Source: Mycobacterium shimoidei (GTDB taxonomy: Bacteria > Actinomycetota > Actinomycetes > Mycobacteriales > Mycobacteriaceae). Taken from it: a stretch of 64,000 nt of DNA. Positions 36,349-44,360 of this stretch are shown piece by piece; position 1 is the stretch's first letter; each line of letters opens with the position of its first letter. Where the stretch lies: NCBI GenBank assembly GCA_002101905.1, contig LQPU01000004.1:1-64000 (forward strand), read 5' to 3'. A model generated the notes under the pieces. That model made no database searches. It had not been told where the DNA came from and saw only the letters and a program-made list of their open reading frames with translations. Position numbers and translations under genes: made by a program.

Positions 36349-37128
36349 TCAACCCAGCTGATCGCCAATTTCCTTGGCCGCCTCCATAAGTGCGGCTGCC
36401 ACCGTCGAATATTTCGACTTGGTCAGCCGATGCTGGGGCGCTGCGGCGTTGAGCGCCAAGCGAAGTCCCGGCGCCCGCGTCGGGATCAGGACTGCCACCG
36501 ACGCAACCCCTTCCTCGCTCTCTTCCCGGTTGACCGCGTAACCCTGCTCGCGAATCCGGGCCAACTCGGCTTCCAGCGCCGCGCGGTTGCCAATCGATCG
36601 CGGGGTGATGCGCTCCAGTTTCTCGTCGGACAGCAACTGATGCAGCTCGGGCTGGGGCAGCTGCGCGAGCATGACCTTGCCGGTCGAGGTGCAATGTGCG
36701 GGCATGCTGCGCCCCAGCCTGGAAGCCACCCGCACCGCTGCTGGGCCCTCGACCGCAGCGATGAAGCGAACAGCGGCGCCGTCGAGCATCCCGACATGAA
36801 TCGTCTCCCGCAGCCGCTCCCTGAGACTGCGCATCACCGGCGCGGCGGTTCCGGCAATGTCGATGCGTCCAAAGATCGCAAACGCCACACCGGTCAACGC
36901 CGGACCCGGCAAGTAGGCCTTCGAGACCGGGTCCTGCCGTACGAAACCGCGGTAGGCGAGCATCGCCAACAGCCGGTGCGCGGTCGACGACGCCACGCCC
37001 AGGTAGCGAGTTGCCTCGGTCAATCGGATCTCAGGTTTTTCGCCCAGCAGCAGCAACAACCTGAGCGCCTTGTCGACCGACTCGATCGGGTACTGGGGCG
37101 CAGCCGCTGCCCGATCCTGTTTCTGCAT
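36349..37128 (-). CDS. IclR-family transcriptional regulator
   Basis: A 259-residue regulator: winged HTH at residues 12-75 (SVDKALRLLLLLGEKPEIRLTEATRY is the first part, ASSTAHRLLAMLAYRGFV the recognition helix) and an IclR effector domain with HVGMLDGAAVRFIAAVEG, MPAHCTSTGKVMLAQL and REESEEGVASVAVLIP. Start ATG 37128 is seven bases after a TANNNT element. IclR proteins of the Pca/Pad group sense aromatic acids; it probably controls the dioxygenase and pca operons. It converges on the decarboxylase gene. Confidence 0.92.
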   Translation of the reverse strand: MQKQDRAAAAPQYPIESVDKALRLLLLLGEKPEIRLTEATRYLGVASSTAHRLLAMLAYRGFVRQDPVSKAYLPGPALTGVAFAIFGRIDIAGTAAPVMRSLRERLRETIHVGMLDGAAVRFIAAVEGPAAVRVASRLGRSMPAHCTSTGKVMLAQLPQPELHQLLSDEKLERITPRSIGNRAALEAELARIREQGYAVNREESEEGVASVAVLIPTRAPGLRLALNAAAPQHRLTKSKYSTVAAALMEAAKEIGDQLG

Positions 37129-37135
37129 GGCAGAA

Positions 37136-37141
37136 ACGGTA
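37136..37141 (-). promoter_or_regulatory. -10 element of the IclR gene
   Basis: TACCGT on the reverse strand, seven bases before ATG 37128. No Shine-Dalgarno sequence is present, so a leaderless transcript is likely. This also argues against the longer frame starting at 37149. Confidence 0.5.
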
Positions 37142-37214
37142 CCTGCCACGCGGTACGAGCTGCCACGTTGAGTCGCTGACTACACATCCGAACCCGGTCG
37201 GGCATCCTTGAGCC

Positions 37215-37871
37215 ATGACGGTGGATGCCCTGCTGCACTCGATCCCTCCGCTGACGGTGTATTTCGTCGTCGGCATCGTCGTGGCGATCGAGAGCCTGGG
37301 AATCCCGCTGCCGGGCGAAATCGTGCTGGTCGCAGCGGCGCTGCTGTCGTCACGCCACGAGCTGGCGGTCAACCCGCTTGGCGTCGGCGTGGCCGGGGTG
37401 ATGGGCGCGGCTGTCGGTGATTCGATCGGCTATTCGATCGGCAGGCGGTTCGGTCTGCGGTTGTTCGATTGGCTGGGCCGACGGTTTCCGCGGCATTTCG
37501 GCCCGGGACACGTGGGTCTCGCGGAACGCGTATTCATGCGGTGGGGCTCGTACGCGGTGTTCTTCGGCCGGTTCATCGCACTGTTGAGGATCTTGGCCGG
37601 ACCGCTCGCCGGCGCCTTGAAGATGCCGTATCGACGTTTCCTGGCCGCCAACGTTGCCGGAGCGATGTGTTGGGCCGGGGGCACCACCGCGCTGATCTAT
37701 TCCGCCGGGATCGCGGCCGAGCGTTGGCTCGAGCGGTTCTCCTGGATCGCGTTGGTGGTCGCTGTGCTGGCCGCCACCGCCGCCGCCGTCACGCTGCGTA
37801 AACGCACCGCACAAGCAATTGCGGAATTCGAAGCGGAACAGCGTCAGGAATCCGGCCATACGACAGTTTAG
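37215..37871 (+). CDS. dedA: DedA family membrane protein
   Basis: A 218-residue DedA/SNARE-associated (VTT) protein matching Rv2637 in length. Conserved motifs are ESLGIPLPGEIVL, GDSIGYSIGR and the FGRFIALLRILAGPLAG region, with four to five membrane helices. The family contains lipid scramblase/flippase-type transporters, including undecaprenyl-phosphate carriers, and supports membrane homeostasis. Divergent from the IclR gene. Confidence 0.94.
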   Translation: MTVDALLHSIPPLTVYFVVGIVVAIESLGIPLPGEIVLVAAALLSSRHELAVNPLGVGVAGVMGAAVGDSIGYSIGRRFGLRLFDWLGRRFPRHFGPGHVGLAERVFMRWGSYAVFFGRFIALLRILAGPLAGALKMPYRRFLAANVAGAMCWAGGTTALIYSAGIAAERWLERFSWIALVVAVLAATAAAVTLRKRTAQAIAEFEAEQRQESGHTTV

Positions 37872-37886
37872 ATAACGCTTTTGCGG

Positions 37887-37907
37887 GTGTCCCGGCCGCT
37901 CGGGCAC
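37887..37907 (+). terminator. Hairpin after dedA
   Basis: GTG-T-CCCG (37887-37894) pairs with CGGG-CAC (37901-37907) around a six-base loop, 15 bases after the dedA stop, followed by AAGTTT. Confidence 0.5.
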
Positions 37908-38288
37908 AAGTTTGCTATCACGCGTTGTCAAATTTGGCTGCGGCCGGCTACCCAACGAACTCGGCCGGACCATGACTTAACGTCGTTAATCCACTAGCGC
38001 AGCGCGGTTTTGGCGAATCGTTCCACCCGCGGCCGAACGGGGTTCCGACGGCGACGAGCCGGCTCGGCGCAACCCCCGGCTGATGTTCGCTCGCTGACTT
38101 TTAAAAAAGCCGAATTTACTAGGTATGGCGACCTCTCAGCGCATGCTCAGTGCTTTCTTAACCATCCGCCCATGGACTCTTGGCGCGCATTGGTGTTATA
38201 TGAATGAGATCTGTAAATACGACGTCTGTCTTCAGGCACTAGGGCGGGCATCCTTCGCGGCTTTATGCCGAGCGATCAGGAGTTCACC
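37908..38288. other. Long spacer upstream of the STAS gene
   Basis: About 380 bases with no convincing gene. From about 38095 to 38215 the sequence is clearly less GC-rich than its surroundings (for example TTTTAAAAAA near 38099 and GTTATATGAATGAGATCTGT near 38194), which fits a regulated promoter region or the remains of acquired DNA. I found no confident sigma-factor consensus. A 65-codon frame at 38010-38207 lacks coding character. Confidence 0.5.
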
Positions 38289-38729
38289 ATGAGCTTTGCC
38301 ACAGCAGAAACACCGTCCAGTCACTTGATGCTGAGCAGCCGTCTGGTTTCCGAACTGGCGAATGCACGTAGCACCCTACGGACCACCACAGAGCGCAACG
38401 GTCCGTCCGTAATCGTTTTTGCCGGAGGCGAAGTCGATGCCTCGAACGAGGCCACCTGGCGTCACCTACTGACCGAGGCCGCAGGCCGCACGAGCCCACC
38501 CGGAGCGCTCGTCGTCGACACCAGCGGCCTGGACTTCATGGCTTGCTGTGCCTACGAAGTCCTCGCCGAAGAAGCCGAGCGCTGCCGGCGTCGCGGCGTG
38601 GAGTTGCGCCTTGTCAGCAACCAGCCCGGAGTTGGTCGGGTTGTCAACGCGTGCGGGTTGAGCGAACTGCTGCCCCTCGACGCCAGCCTGGACGCCGCGC
38701 TTCCCGCCGGCGAGCCAGTCGACTGGTAA
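38289..38729 (+). CDS. STAS-domain protein (anti-sigma antagonist fold, no phosphorylatable serine)
   Basis: A 146-residue single STAS domain in the position of Rv2638. An AGGAG site (38278-38282) fixes the start at ATG 38289. The core strand-helix reads VVDTSGLDFMACCAYEVL; in true SpoIIAA-type proteins this is D-x-S-x-x-x-F-M-D-S-S-G, with the second serine phosphorylated. Here the D-S-S-G is replaced by A-C-C-A. So it either works without phosphorylation or uses the cysteines. It probably binds an RsbW-type kinase or another partner; the substitution makes classic switching unlikely. Confidence 0.85.
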   Translation: MSFATAETPSSHLMLSSRLVSELANARSTLRTTTERNGPSVIVFAGGEVDASNEATWRHLLTEAAGRTSPPGALVVDTSGLDFMACCAYEVLAEEAERCRRRGVELRLVSNQPGVGRVVNACGLSELLPLDASLDAALPAGEPVDW

Positions 38730-38790
38730 GAATTCGCCTCACCTCCTGCCGCCAAGGTTTACCGCTCGACAGATCGGGCATCGTAAAACC

Positions 38791-39840
38791 GTGGGCATCA
38801 AAGGCGCTTCCAAACAAGGACAGGTCGTCGTCGTGACCGGCGCCAGCGCTGGAATCGGTCGCGCCACGGCGCAACTACTCGGCCAGCGAGGCGCCCATGT
38901 CGGCCTGCTGGCACGCGGCGAGACGGGTCTGGACGGGGCGGCCGCCGACGTTCTGACCGGCGGCGGCGAGGCGCTGGCGATCCCTACCGACGTATCGGAC
39001 TACGACGCCGTCGAGCAGGCAGCGCAACGCGTCGAGGAACGCTTCGGGCCGATCGACGCATGGATCAACGTCGCCTTCAGTTCGGTGTTCGCACCGTTCG
39101 CGGAGATCACACCGGACGAGTTTCGCAGGGTGACCGAGATCAGCTACCTCGGCTTCGTGTACGGGACGATGGTTGCACTCAAGCGGTTCCGGGCGCGCAA
39201 CGCCGGGACAATCGTGCAAGTGGGATCGGCGTTGGGCGATCGCGCCATTCCGCTTCAGTCCGCGTACTGCGGAGCCAAACACGCCATCAACGGCTTCACC
39301 GAATCGCTGCGAACCGAACTGCTGCACGAGAACAGCAGAGTACGAGTCACCATCGTGCAGATGCCGGCGGTCAACACTCCCCAATTTTCTTGGGTGCTAT
39401 CACGTTTGGACAAACACCCACAACCTGTGCCGCCGATCTATCAGCCTGAGGTAGCGGCACGCGGGGTGCTGCATGCGCTCGATCATCCGCGCCGCAAGCA
39501 GTATTGGGTCGGCGCAAGCACCGTCGACACGATCATGGGACAGCGGATGGTGCCCGCGGTGCTCGACCGCTATCTGGCGCGTACCGGATACGAGTCGCAA
39601 CAAACAGATCAAAGGGTTCGCTCCGGTAACCCGGCGAACCTTTGGGAACCGCTCGACGGACCAGGCGGCACAGACCATGGCGCCCATGGCGTGTTCGACG
39701 ACGAGTCACATGGGCACTGTGCGCAGTTCTGGCTGACTCGACATCGTCGCTCGTTGGTTGCGGCCGGCCTGATGGCGGGTCTGCTCGCCGCCGGGCGTAG
39801 TTTTCGGCCCGCCGGCTCTTCGCCGCTGCGCCGCCCTTAA
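38791..39840 (+). CDS. Short-chain dehydrogenase with C-terminal extension
   Basis: A 349-residue SDR. Cofactor motif VVTGASAGIGRATAQLLG, then INVAFSSVFAPFAE in place of NNAG and the active site GSALGDRAIPLQSAYCGAK (Ser, Tyr, Lys). The SDR domain ends about residue 240; the rest holds DTIMGQRMVPAVLDRYLARTG and a hydrophobic segment near the C-terminus (AAGLMAGLLAAG) that may anchor it to the membrane. The GTG 38791 start has no clear ribosome site. Its stop overlaps that of the convergent udgX (TTAA). Substrate unknown. Confidence 0.87.
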   Translation: MGIKGASKQGQVVVVTGASAGIGRATAQLLGQRGAHVGLLARGETGLDGAAADVLTGGGEALAIPTDVSDYDAVEQAAQRVEERFGPIDAWINVAFSSVFAPFAEITPDEFRRVTEISYLGFVYGTMVALKRFRARNAGTIVQVGSALGDRAIPLQSAYCGAKHAINGFTESLRTELLHENSRVRVTIVQMPAVNTPQFSWVLSRLDKHPQPVPPIYQPEVAARGVLHALDHPRRKQYWVGASTVDTIMGQRMVPAVLDRYLARTGYESQQTDQRVRSGNPANLWEPLDGPGGTDHGAHGVFDDESHGHCAQFWLTRHRRSLVAAGLMAGLLAAGRSFRPAGSSPLRRP

Positions 39841-40499
39841 ACGGTGGATAACCCGCTGCGGGCGCTGCGCAGATCATCGACGAATGACGCGAACGCCTTC
39901 TCCCGATCGGTGCGGTCACGAAGTACCGCCGACGGGTGCACGGTGGCTACCAGCTGCGGCGTGGGGTCGGCCCGCACACCGAGGCCGTCAGGCAGCTGCA
40001 GCAGCTCTCCCCGGTGTGCCGATACCCGAAATGCCGGGCCCAGCACTGCTTGGGCCGCGGTGGCGCCGAGCAGCACGATCAGCTCGGGTTGCAGCGCGTC
40101 GATCTCGGCGATGAGCCAGGGCCGACAGGCCACGACTTCGGTGCGACTGGGTTTTTGGTGTATTCGTCGTTTGCCGTTCTTGCGGGTGAACTTGAAGTGC
40201 TTGACGGCATTGGTTTGATACGTCAGATCCGGATCGATGCCCGCGTCGTCGAGCGCGCGCGCCAGCAGCCGGCCGGCCGGCCCGACGAAGGGCAGTCCCT
40301 CGATGTCCTCGCGGTCGCCGGGCTGTTCGCCGACCAGCATGAGCGGTGCATCCGGCTGCCCATGCCCGAAGACGGTCTGGGATGCGTTCTTGTAGAGCGT
40401 GCAGCCGTGGCAGCAGCTTGCCGCGGCTTCCAGCGAAGCCAAGCTGCGATTGTCGGGCAGATAGCCTTCCGCCCCGGCCAGCCCGGCCGCCCCGGCCAT
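39837..40499 (-). CDS. udgX: Uracil-DNA glycosylase superfamily protein UdgX
   Basis: A 220-residue UdgX. The family-4-like core is visible (VGEQPGDREDIEGLPFVGPAGR, YQTNAVKHFKF, ATVHPSAVLR), together with the diagnostic KRRIHQ insert at residues 110-115. In M. smegmatis UdgX the histidine of this insert bonds covalently to the abasic deoxyribose after uracil removal, giving an irreversible protein-DNA adduct; here it is His114. Cys30, Cys33 and Cys125 are candidate iron-sulfur ligands. M. tuberculosis lacks this gene as far as I recall. It is followed (upstream) by the hemerythrin gene. Confidence 0.92.
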   Translation of the reverse strand: MAGAAGLAGAEGYLPDNRSLASLEAAASCCHGCTLYKNASQTVFGHGQPDAPLMLVGEQPGDREDIEGLPFVGPAGRLLARALDDAGIDPDLTYQTNAVKHFKFTRKNGKRRIHQKPSRTEVVACRPWLIAEIDALQPELIVLLGATAAQAVLGPAFRVSAHRGELLQLPDGLGVRADPTPQLVATVHPSAVLRDRTDREKAFASFVDDLRSARSGLSTV

Positions 40500-40504
40500 T
40501 GGAA

Positions 40505-41062
40505 TCAGCGATTGCCGGTGACGATGTCGCGGGCGCGATCAAGCATCGCCGCGAACGGCCCCGCCATGAGGTTCGCGAGCTGGGACTCCACGCCCGGGTG
40601 CGGATGGGTCGGCGCGATCGCTTCGGCGAGCTTGGCGGCGCGACCCATCTTTTCGAGTTCGTCGCTGCTCAGTTCGCGCTGTAGCTTGGCGAACTCCTGC
40701 TTTTCTTCTCGTTCGGCATGCTTGGCCACGGTGTCACGAAATTTCGTCAGTTCAGTGGCGAACTCGGGCGAGCCGACGTCGAGCTTCTCCAACAGGGTGA
40801 GGGTCACTTTCGCGGCGTGTTCTTCTTTGAGCCGGGCAGTTACCACGTCTTTGCCGTTAGACAGCTTGCGCTTGGCGCGCGGGTGGACGATTTCCTCCTC
40901 GGCCGTCTCATGCACTGCAAGCAGGCGTCGCAGCTTGACGAACGGCGCCTGACGGTCGTCGCCCGTGGCATTGAGGGTCTCGTCGAACAGTCCCTTGATC
41001 TGTTCGTGCTGGCTGACAAGGAACTCGACGACGTCGGTCGGTGTCTTGGCGGCGTCCGGCAT
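40505..41062 (-). CDS. Hemerythrin HHE-domain protein
   Basis: A 185-residue helical protein with His/Glu ligands spaced as in HHE cation-binding domains: SQHEQIKGLFDETL, AVHETAEEEIVHP, LKEEHAAKV and AKHAEREEKQEF. Such proteins bind a di-iron centre and sense or carry O2, NO or iron. A GAGGAGG site precedes ATG 41062. It ends six bases from udgX and could be co-transcribed. Note the many Lys/Glu residues; it is cytoplasmic. Confidence 0.88.
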   Translation of the reverse strand: MPDAAKTPTDVVEFLVSQHEQIKGLFDETLNATGDDRQAPFVKLRRLLAVHETAEEEIVHPRAKRKLSNGKDVVTARLKEEHAAKVTLTLLEKLDVGSPEFATELTKFRDTVAKHAEREEKQEFAKLQRELSSDELEKMGRAAKLAEAIAPTHPHPGVESQLANLMAGPFAAMLDRARDIVTGNR

Positions 41063-41185
41063 TGGTTGCCTCCTCACATAGGGAGTGGCGCGCGGGCTGT
41101 CGATGCGCGCAAAAAAGACGGCTACCCGACGGGTCTGGCCACGAAACGCGTGTACCGGCGGGCTGCCCGGGGTACCTCATCGAAC

Positions 41186-42238
41186 GTGGTCACCGCATTC
41201 CGGCACTGGTGTACCGCCACGGCCGCCGTCGCTGTTGTGGTCGGGGGGTGTTCGTCGCCCCAGCAGCCGGAAAGCACGCCCGAGGTGACCCTCGTCGAAG
41301 TCGGCGCAGCACTGCACAGCCCGATCTGGTCCTACGGCGATCACACCCTGCTGGCGCTCACCGACGATCGCCGATTGGCGAAGATCAGCGGCGCGGAAAG
41401 CAGTGCGGCCGTGCACACGGCACAGACCGCGCTGTCGACGCCACTCGATGCCGGCCGCAATCTGCAAATCAGCCAGATGGACGACCGGTACGTCTACGTG
41501 CCGGAGCCACGGCGAAATCGGGTGGCGGTGGTCGACATCGCCAGCCTGCAATCCGTCGGCGATTTCGACGCCGGTCCCGCTCCCGATTACCTGTCCGAGG
41601 ACGCCGGGATGCGCATCCTGCTGGCGCTGTCGGCCGACGGGTCATCGGTGACACCGGTGGAGGAGCACGGCTACCGGAAGTTGGCGACCGCCGACATCAC
41701 CGGCGGTCGCGCGGACTCGATCGACGGCTCCAACCGCGGACGCTTGATCGACTACCACGTCTACGGGCCATCCGGAATCCGGTATTACAAGGGGCCCTCG
41801 TCGCCTCCCGAGGAACGCGGCGCGCTGGCCATGGACGTCGCCGCGTCAGCGGGCAACAGCACCAAAGTCACCCGCATCTATGTCGCCGACCACCGCCACG
41901 GCCTTCTGTCCGCCATCGATTCCCGCCGTGAAGGCCAAGGGATGGAGCTGGTCGGTCAAGCACAGGTGTCGTCGTCGCCGATCCGCTACATCGGCACAGA
42001 CGACACCCGGATCTACGCGGTGACCGACCACGAACTGGTGACCCTGGAGATCGCCAGCTTCGCCGGCTACCCGAACTACAAGATGAATGTGATCCACACG
42101 GTTGATTACCGCTCGAATCTGCCTGCCGGCCAAGCAAAGTCGGCGGCACTGTCGGGCATCGCGGTTGGGCCGCACCGAGTTTTCCTCACCCTGCGCGGCA
42201 CCAATTATGTGGTCGGTGTCGCGAAGCCACATCTGTGA
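41186..42238 (+). CDS. Putative lipoprotein with beta-propeller-like domain
   Basis: About 350 residues. The N-terminus VVTAFRHWCTATAAVAVVVG is followed by GCSS, a lipobox with the modified Cys about residue 22. The mature part has repeated beta-strand blocks such as HSPIWSYGDHTLLALTDDRRLAKI, DRYVYVPEPRRNRVAVVDI and RIYVADHRHGLLSAID, typical of YVTN/WD-type propellers. Start uncertain: GTG 41186 (preferred, compact signal) or GTG 41150. Secreted ligand-binding or redox-associated role possible; not assigned. Divergent from the hemerythrin gene. Confidence 0.8.
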   Translation: MVTAFRHWCTATAAVAVVVGGCSSPQQPESTPEVTLVEVGAALHSPIWSYGDHTLLALTDDRRLAKISGAESSAAVHTAQTALSTPLDAGRNLQISQMDDRYVYVPEPRRNRVAVVDIASLQSVGDFDAGPAPDYLSEDAGMRILLALSADGSSVTPVEEHGYRKLATADITGGRADSIDGSNRGRLIDYHVYGPSGIRYYKGPSSPPEERGALAMDVAASAGNSTKVTRIYVADHRHGLLSAIDSRREGQGMELVGQAQVSSSPIRYIGTDDTRIYAVTDHELVTLEIASFAGYPNYKMNVIHTVDYRSNLPAGQAKSAALSGIAVGPHRVFLTLRGTNYVVGVAKPHL

Positions 42239-42248
42239 GGGAGGACCG

Positions 42249-42617
42249 ATGACGGTACCGGTCGGTGTCGATGACGATTTCGAGTGGATCAACGAGCAGG
42301 TACAGGCGCTGAAGCGGCTCGGAGAAAAGGAAGGACTCGACGAGGGCGAACGCTACGACTTTTCCATCCGGTGGGGCACGGCCCTGTCCGGGCGGCTGCG
42401 GCGGCTGGTGCACTACAGCGCCCAGGGCATGCTCACCGAGGCCGACGAGCGCCGGTTTCAGGCGCTGTGTGATGAGCTACGCCGGCTTTCGGAGCTGATC
42501 GATCGATTCGAGCTGGCTCAACCAATGTTCACCGATCCCCCACCCGCGAAGGCTAAACGGCATCGGGGAGTTCGACTGTCCAACTCGCGGCGCGAGGGGC
42601 GTCTGCGTTCCGGATGA
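42249..42617 (+). CDS. Hypothetical protein
   Basis: A 122-residue acidic, helical protein (FEWINEQVQALKRLGEKEGL, YDFSIRWGTALSGRLRRLV, ADERRFQALCDELRRLSELI) with a basic C-terminal tail. GGGAGG precedes ATG 42249, ten bases after the lipoprotein stop, so the two probably form an operon. The basic tail (about 20 codons) overlaps the 3' end of the opposite-strand zinc-ribbon gene. No family recognised. Confidence 0.75.
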   Translation: MTVPVGVDDDFEWINEQVQALKRLGEKEGLDEGERYDFSIRWGTALSGRLRRLVHYSAQGMLTEADERRFQALCDELRRLSELIDRFELAQPMFTDPPPAKAKRHRGVRLSNSRREGRLRSG

Positions 42618-42870
42618 GGAAGTCCTTCTCCTGCAGTCTGATTCCGGTGCGCGGCTTAGGGCAATCCGGGTTGCGGCAGGTCAGCGCAATCATGTAGGCG
42701 TCGTCGTCCTCGTCAAGGAATAGGAACCCGAGGTAAAGTGCATCGCCGACATCGAATTCGGTTGCTCCACAAGCATCGCAGTAACCGCCCTTCGCGGTGA
42801 GCTGCTCGGTAACCGCATCGCGCTCGGCGGGCGTCAGCGAAACCAATTCGGGGCGAACCATGCCGGTCAT
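42553..42870 (-). CDS. Zinc-ribbon-type hypothetical protein
   Basis: A 105-residue protein from ATG 42870 (GGAG upstream). Two CxxC-like pairs, GYCDACGATEF and LTCRNPDCPKP, can bind zinc. It follows the oxidoreductase gene by two bases and so belongs to its operon. Its last 22 codons overlap the convergent 42249-42617 gene. Function unknown; possibly an accessory protein of the molybdoenzyme. Confidence 0.78.
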   Translation of the reverse strand: MTGMVRPELVSLTPAERDAVTEQLTAKGGYCDACGATEFDVGDALYLGFLFLDEDDDAYMIALTCRNPDCPKPRTGIRLQEKDFLIRNADAPRAASWTVELPDAV

Positions 42871-42872
42871 CG

Positions 42873-44360
42873 TCAGATCTCCACGTCCTTGTCGTAGTGG
42901 ATGTTGTCCTCGCGCCAGCCGCCCAAACCCATGCCGATTCCACGGTAGTCGTCGACCAACTCGATCTGGTTTATCCACTTGGCCATCTTGAACCCGACCT
43001 GAGTCTCCACTCGCAGCCGCAGCGGCGCCCCGTGTTTGATAGGCAACGGATTGCCGTTCATCTCGTAGGCCAAAATCGTTTGGGGTTTGTAAGCCAGTTC
43101 CATGTCGATGATCTCGTAAAACTGACCCAACCCGTCGGAGCTGGGCTCGTCGCGGCTGTTGTCCTGCATGGTGAGCAGACAGATGTACCGGGCCTGCGGC
43201 AGCGGCTTGACTTCCTCCAGCAGCCGGCTCAGGTGAATGCCGGTCCACTGACCAATGCTCGTCCAGCCCTGCACACAGTTGTGCAGCACCCGCTGTGTTT
43301 GCGGTTCGCCCAGCGCAGCCAGCCCAGCCAGATCCAGTGTGACCGGTTTTTCGACCAGGCCGCCGACCCGTAGCCGGTAGTCGACGAAGTTGTGCACCGC
43401 CATCACCTTGTACTCGTCCGAACACGGCGGCTTGCCGTTGACCCGGTGTTCCTCAGAGAGCTTGGTCACCGGATAGTTCTGTCGGGAATTCAACGGCCGC
43501 AACAGCATCAGTTTGGCGCGGGTGTTGATGGCGCCCAGGATTTTGTGCACCTGCACCGGCCGGCGCAGGCTCCATACCGTCGCGGCGACGTGAACGGCGA
43601 CGATCGCGCCGACGATCACCAACGACAAGAACGTCGCCCAGTTGATGTTGCGGACGGAACCGAAAATCATCGCGGCATTCAGCTGGCCCCAACCCCAGAA
43701 GAACACCATCGACAAATGGATCACGATGAAAATCAGGAAAGAGAGCAGCCCGAAGAAATGCAGGTTGCGGGCCCACTGCCGTCCGCCCCACATCCGCACG
43801 TACCACGGGAAGCGTGCCTCGATCGCCGGGGATTGCGCGGCGCCGGTCAAAATCTGAAATGGCGCAAGCACAAAGATGACCGCGGCGTAGGCCAGCTTCT
43901 GGATGGCATCCAGCGGTTCGCTGGGCAATAGCGGCGGCAGGTTGAACGTCATGTAGGCGACGATGTCGTTCCACGCCTCGGGAAATATCGACCACGAGTA
44001 GGGCCAGTACCGGTGCCACTGCCCAGTCGCGAACAACAGGATGTAGTACGACAGGCCGACCAGAATCCAGCCGATCACCGCGGTGAAATGCCAGTGCCGG
44101 CCCATGCCCAGCTTCTTGTGGCCGGGCAAGGCAACGATCGAGCTGTAGGACTCTTCCTCGTCAAGAGTGTCGTAGAGCTTGTTGGTCGGCATTTGCTTGG
44201 GGGTGAAGCGTGCCCACTCGGTGCCGGGTTTGCTGTCCTCGCGCCAATACAGCTTGGGGTGGGTGCCCAAAATCTCGATCCCGCTGCGCAACAGCAGCGT
44301 CAGAAACAGCACATTGAGCCAGTGATCGATCCGCAGCCACACCGGGTAGTCGAACGTCAT
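42873..44360 (-). CDS. Cytochrome b561 - sulfite-oxidase-type molybdopterin fusion protein
   Basis: A 495-residue two-part protein. Residues 1-270 carry cytochrome b561-like helices with candidate haem histidines (IDHWLNVLFL, GRHWHFTAVIGW, NLHFFGLLSF, IVIHLSMVFFW). Residues 310-490 are a sulfite-oxidase/YedY-type Mo-cofactor domain: Cys362 in VLHNCVQGWTSIGQWTG is the expected Mo ligand, and HGAPLRLRVETQVGFKMAKW is the C-terminal signature. Electrons could pass directly between Mo domain and membrane haem. No Tat signal is apparent, since the Mo domain follows the membrane part. Start coupled (TGATG) to the 161-residue gene. Confidence 0.88.
   Translation of the reverse strand: MTFDYPVWLRIDHWLNVLFLTLLLRSGIEILGTHPKLYWREDSKPGTEWARFTPKQMPTNKLYDTLDEEESYSSIVALPGHKKLGMGRHWHFTAVIGWILVGLSYYILLFATGQWHRYWPYSWSIFPEAWNDIVAYMTFNLPPLLPSEPLDAIQKLAYAAVIFVLAPFQILTGAAQSPAIEARFPWYVRMWGGRQWARNLHFFGLLSFLIFIVIHLSMVFFWGWGQLNAAMIFGSVRNINWATFLSLVIVGAIVAVHVAATVWSLRRPVQVHKILGAINTRAKLMLLRPLNSRQNYPVTKLSEEHRVNGKPPCSDEYKVMAVHNFVDYRLRVGGLVEKPVTLDLAGLAALGEPQTQRVLHNCVQGWTSIGQWTGIHLSRLLEEVKPLPQARYICLLTMQDNSRDEPSSDGLGQFYEIIDMELAYKPQTILAYEMNGNPLPIKHGAPLRLRVETQVGFKMAKWINQIELVDDYRGIGMGLGGWREDNIHYDKDVEI

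Noticed and set aside
38010..38207. 65-codon frame in the dedA-STAS spacer
   Set aside because: No ribosome site, Arg-rich then low-GC composition change in mid-frame, and no coding bias; treated as non-coding.
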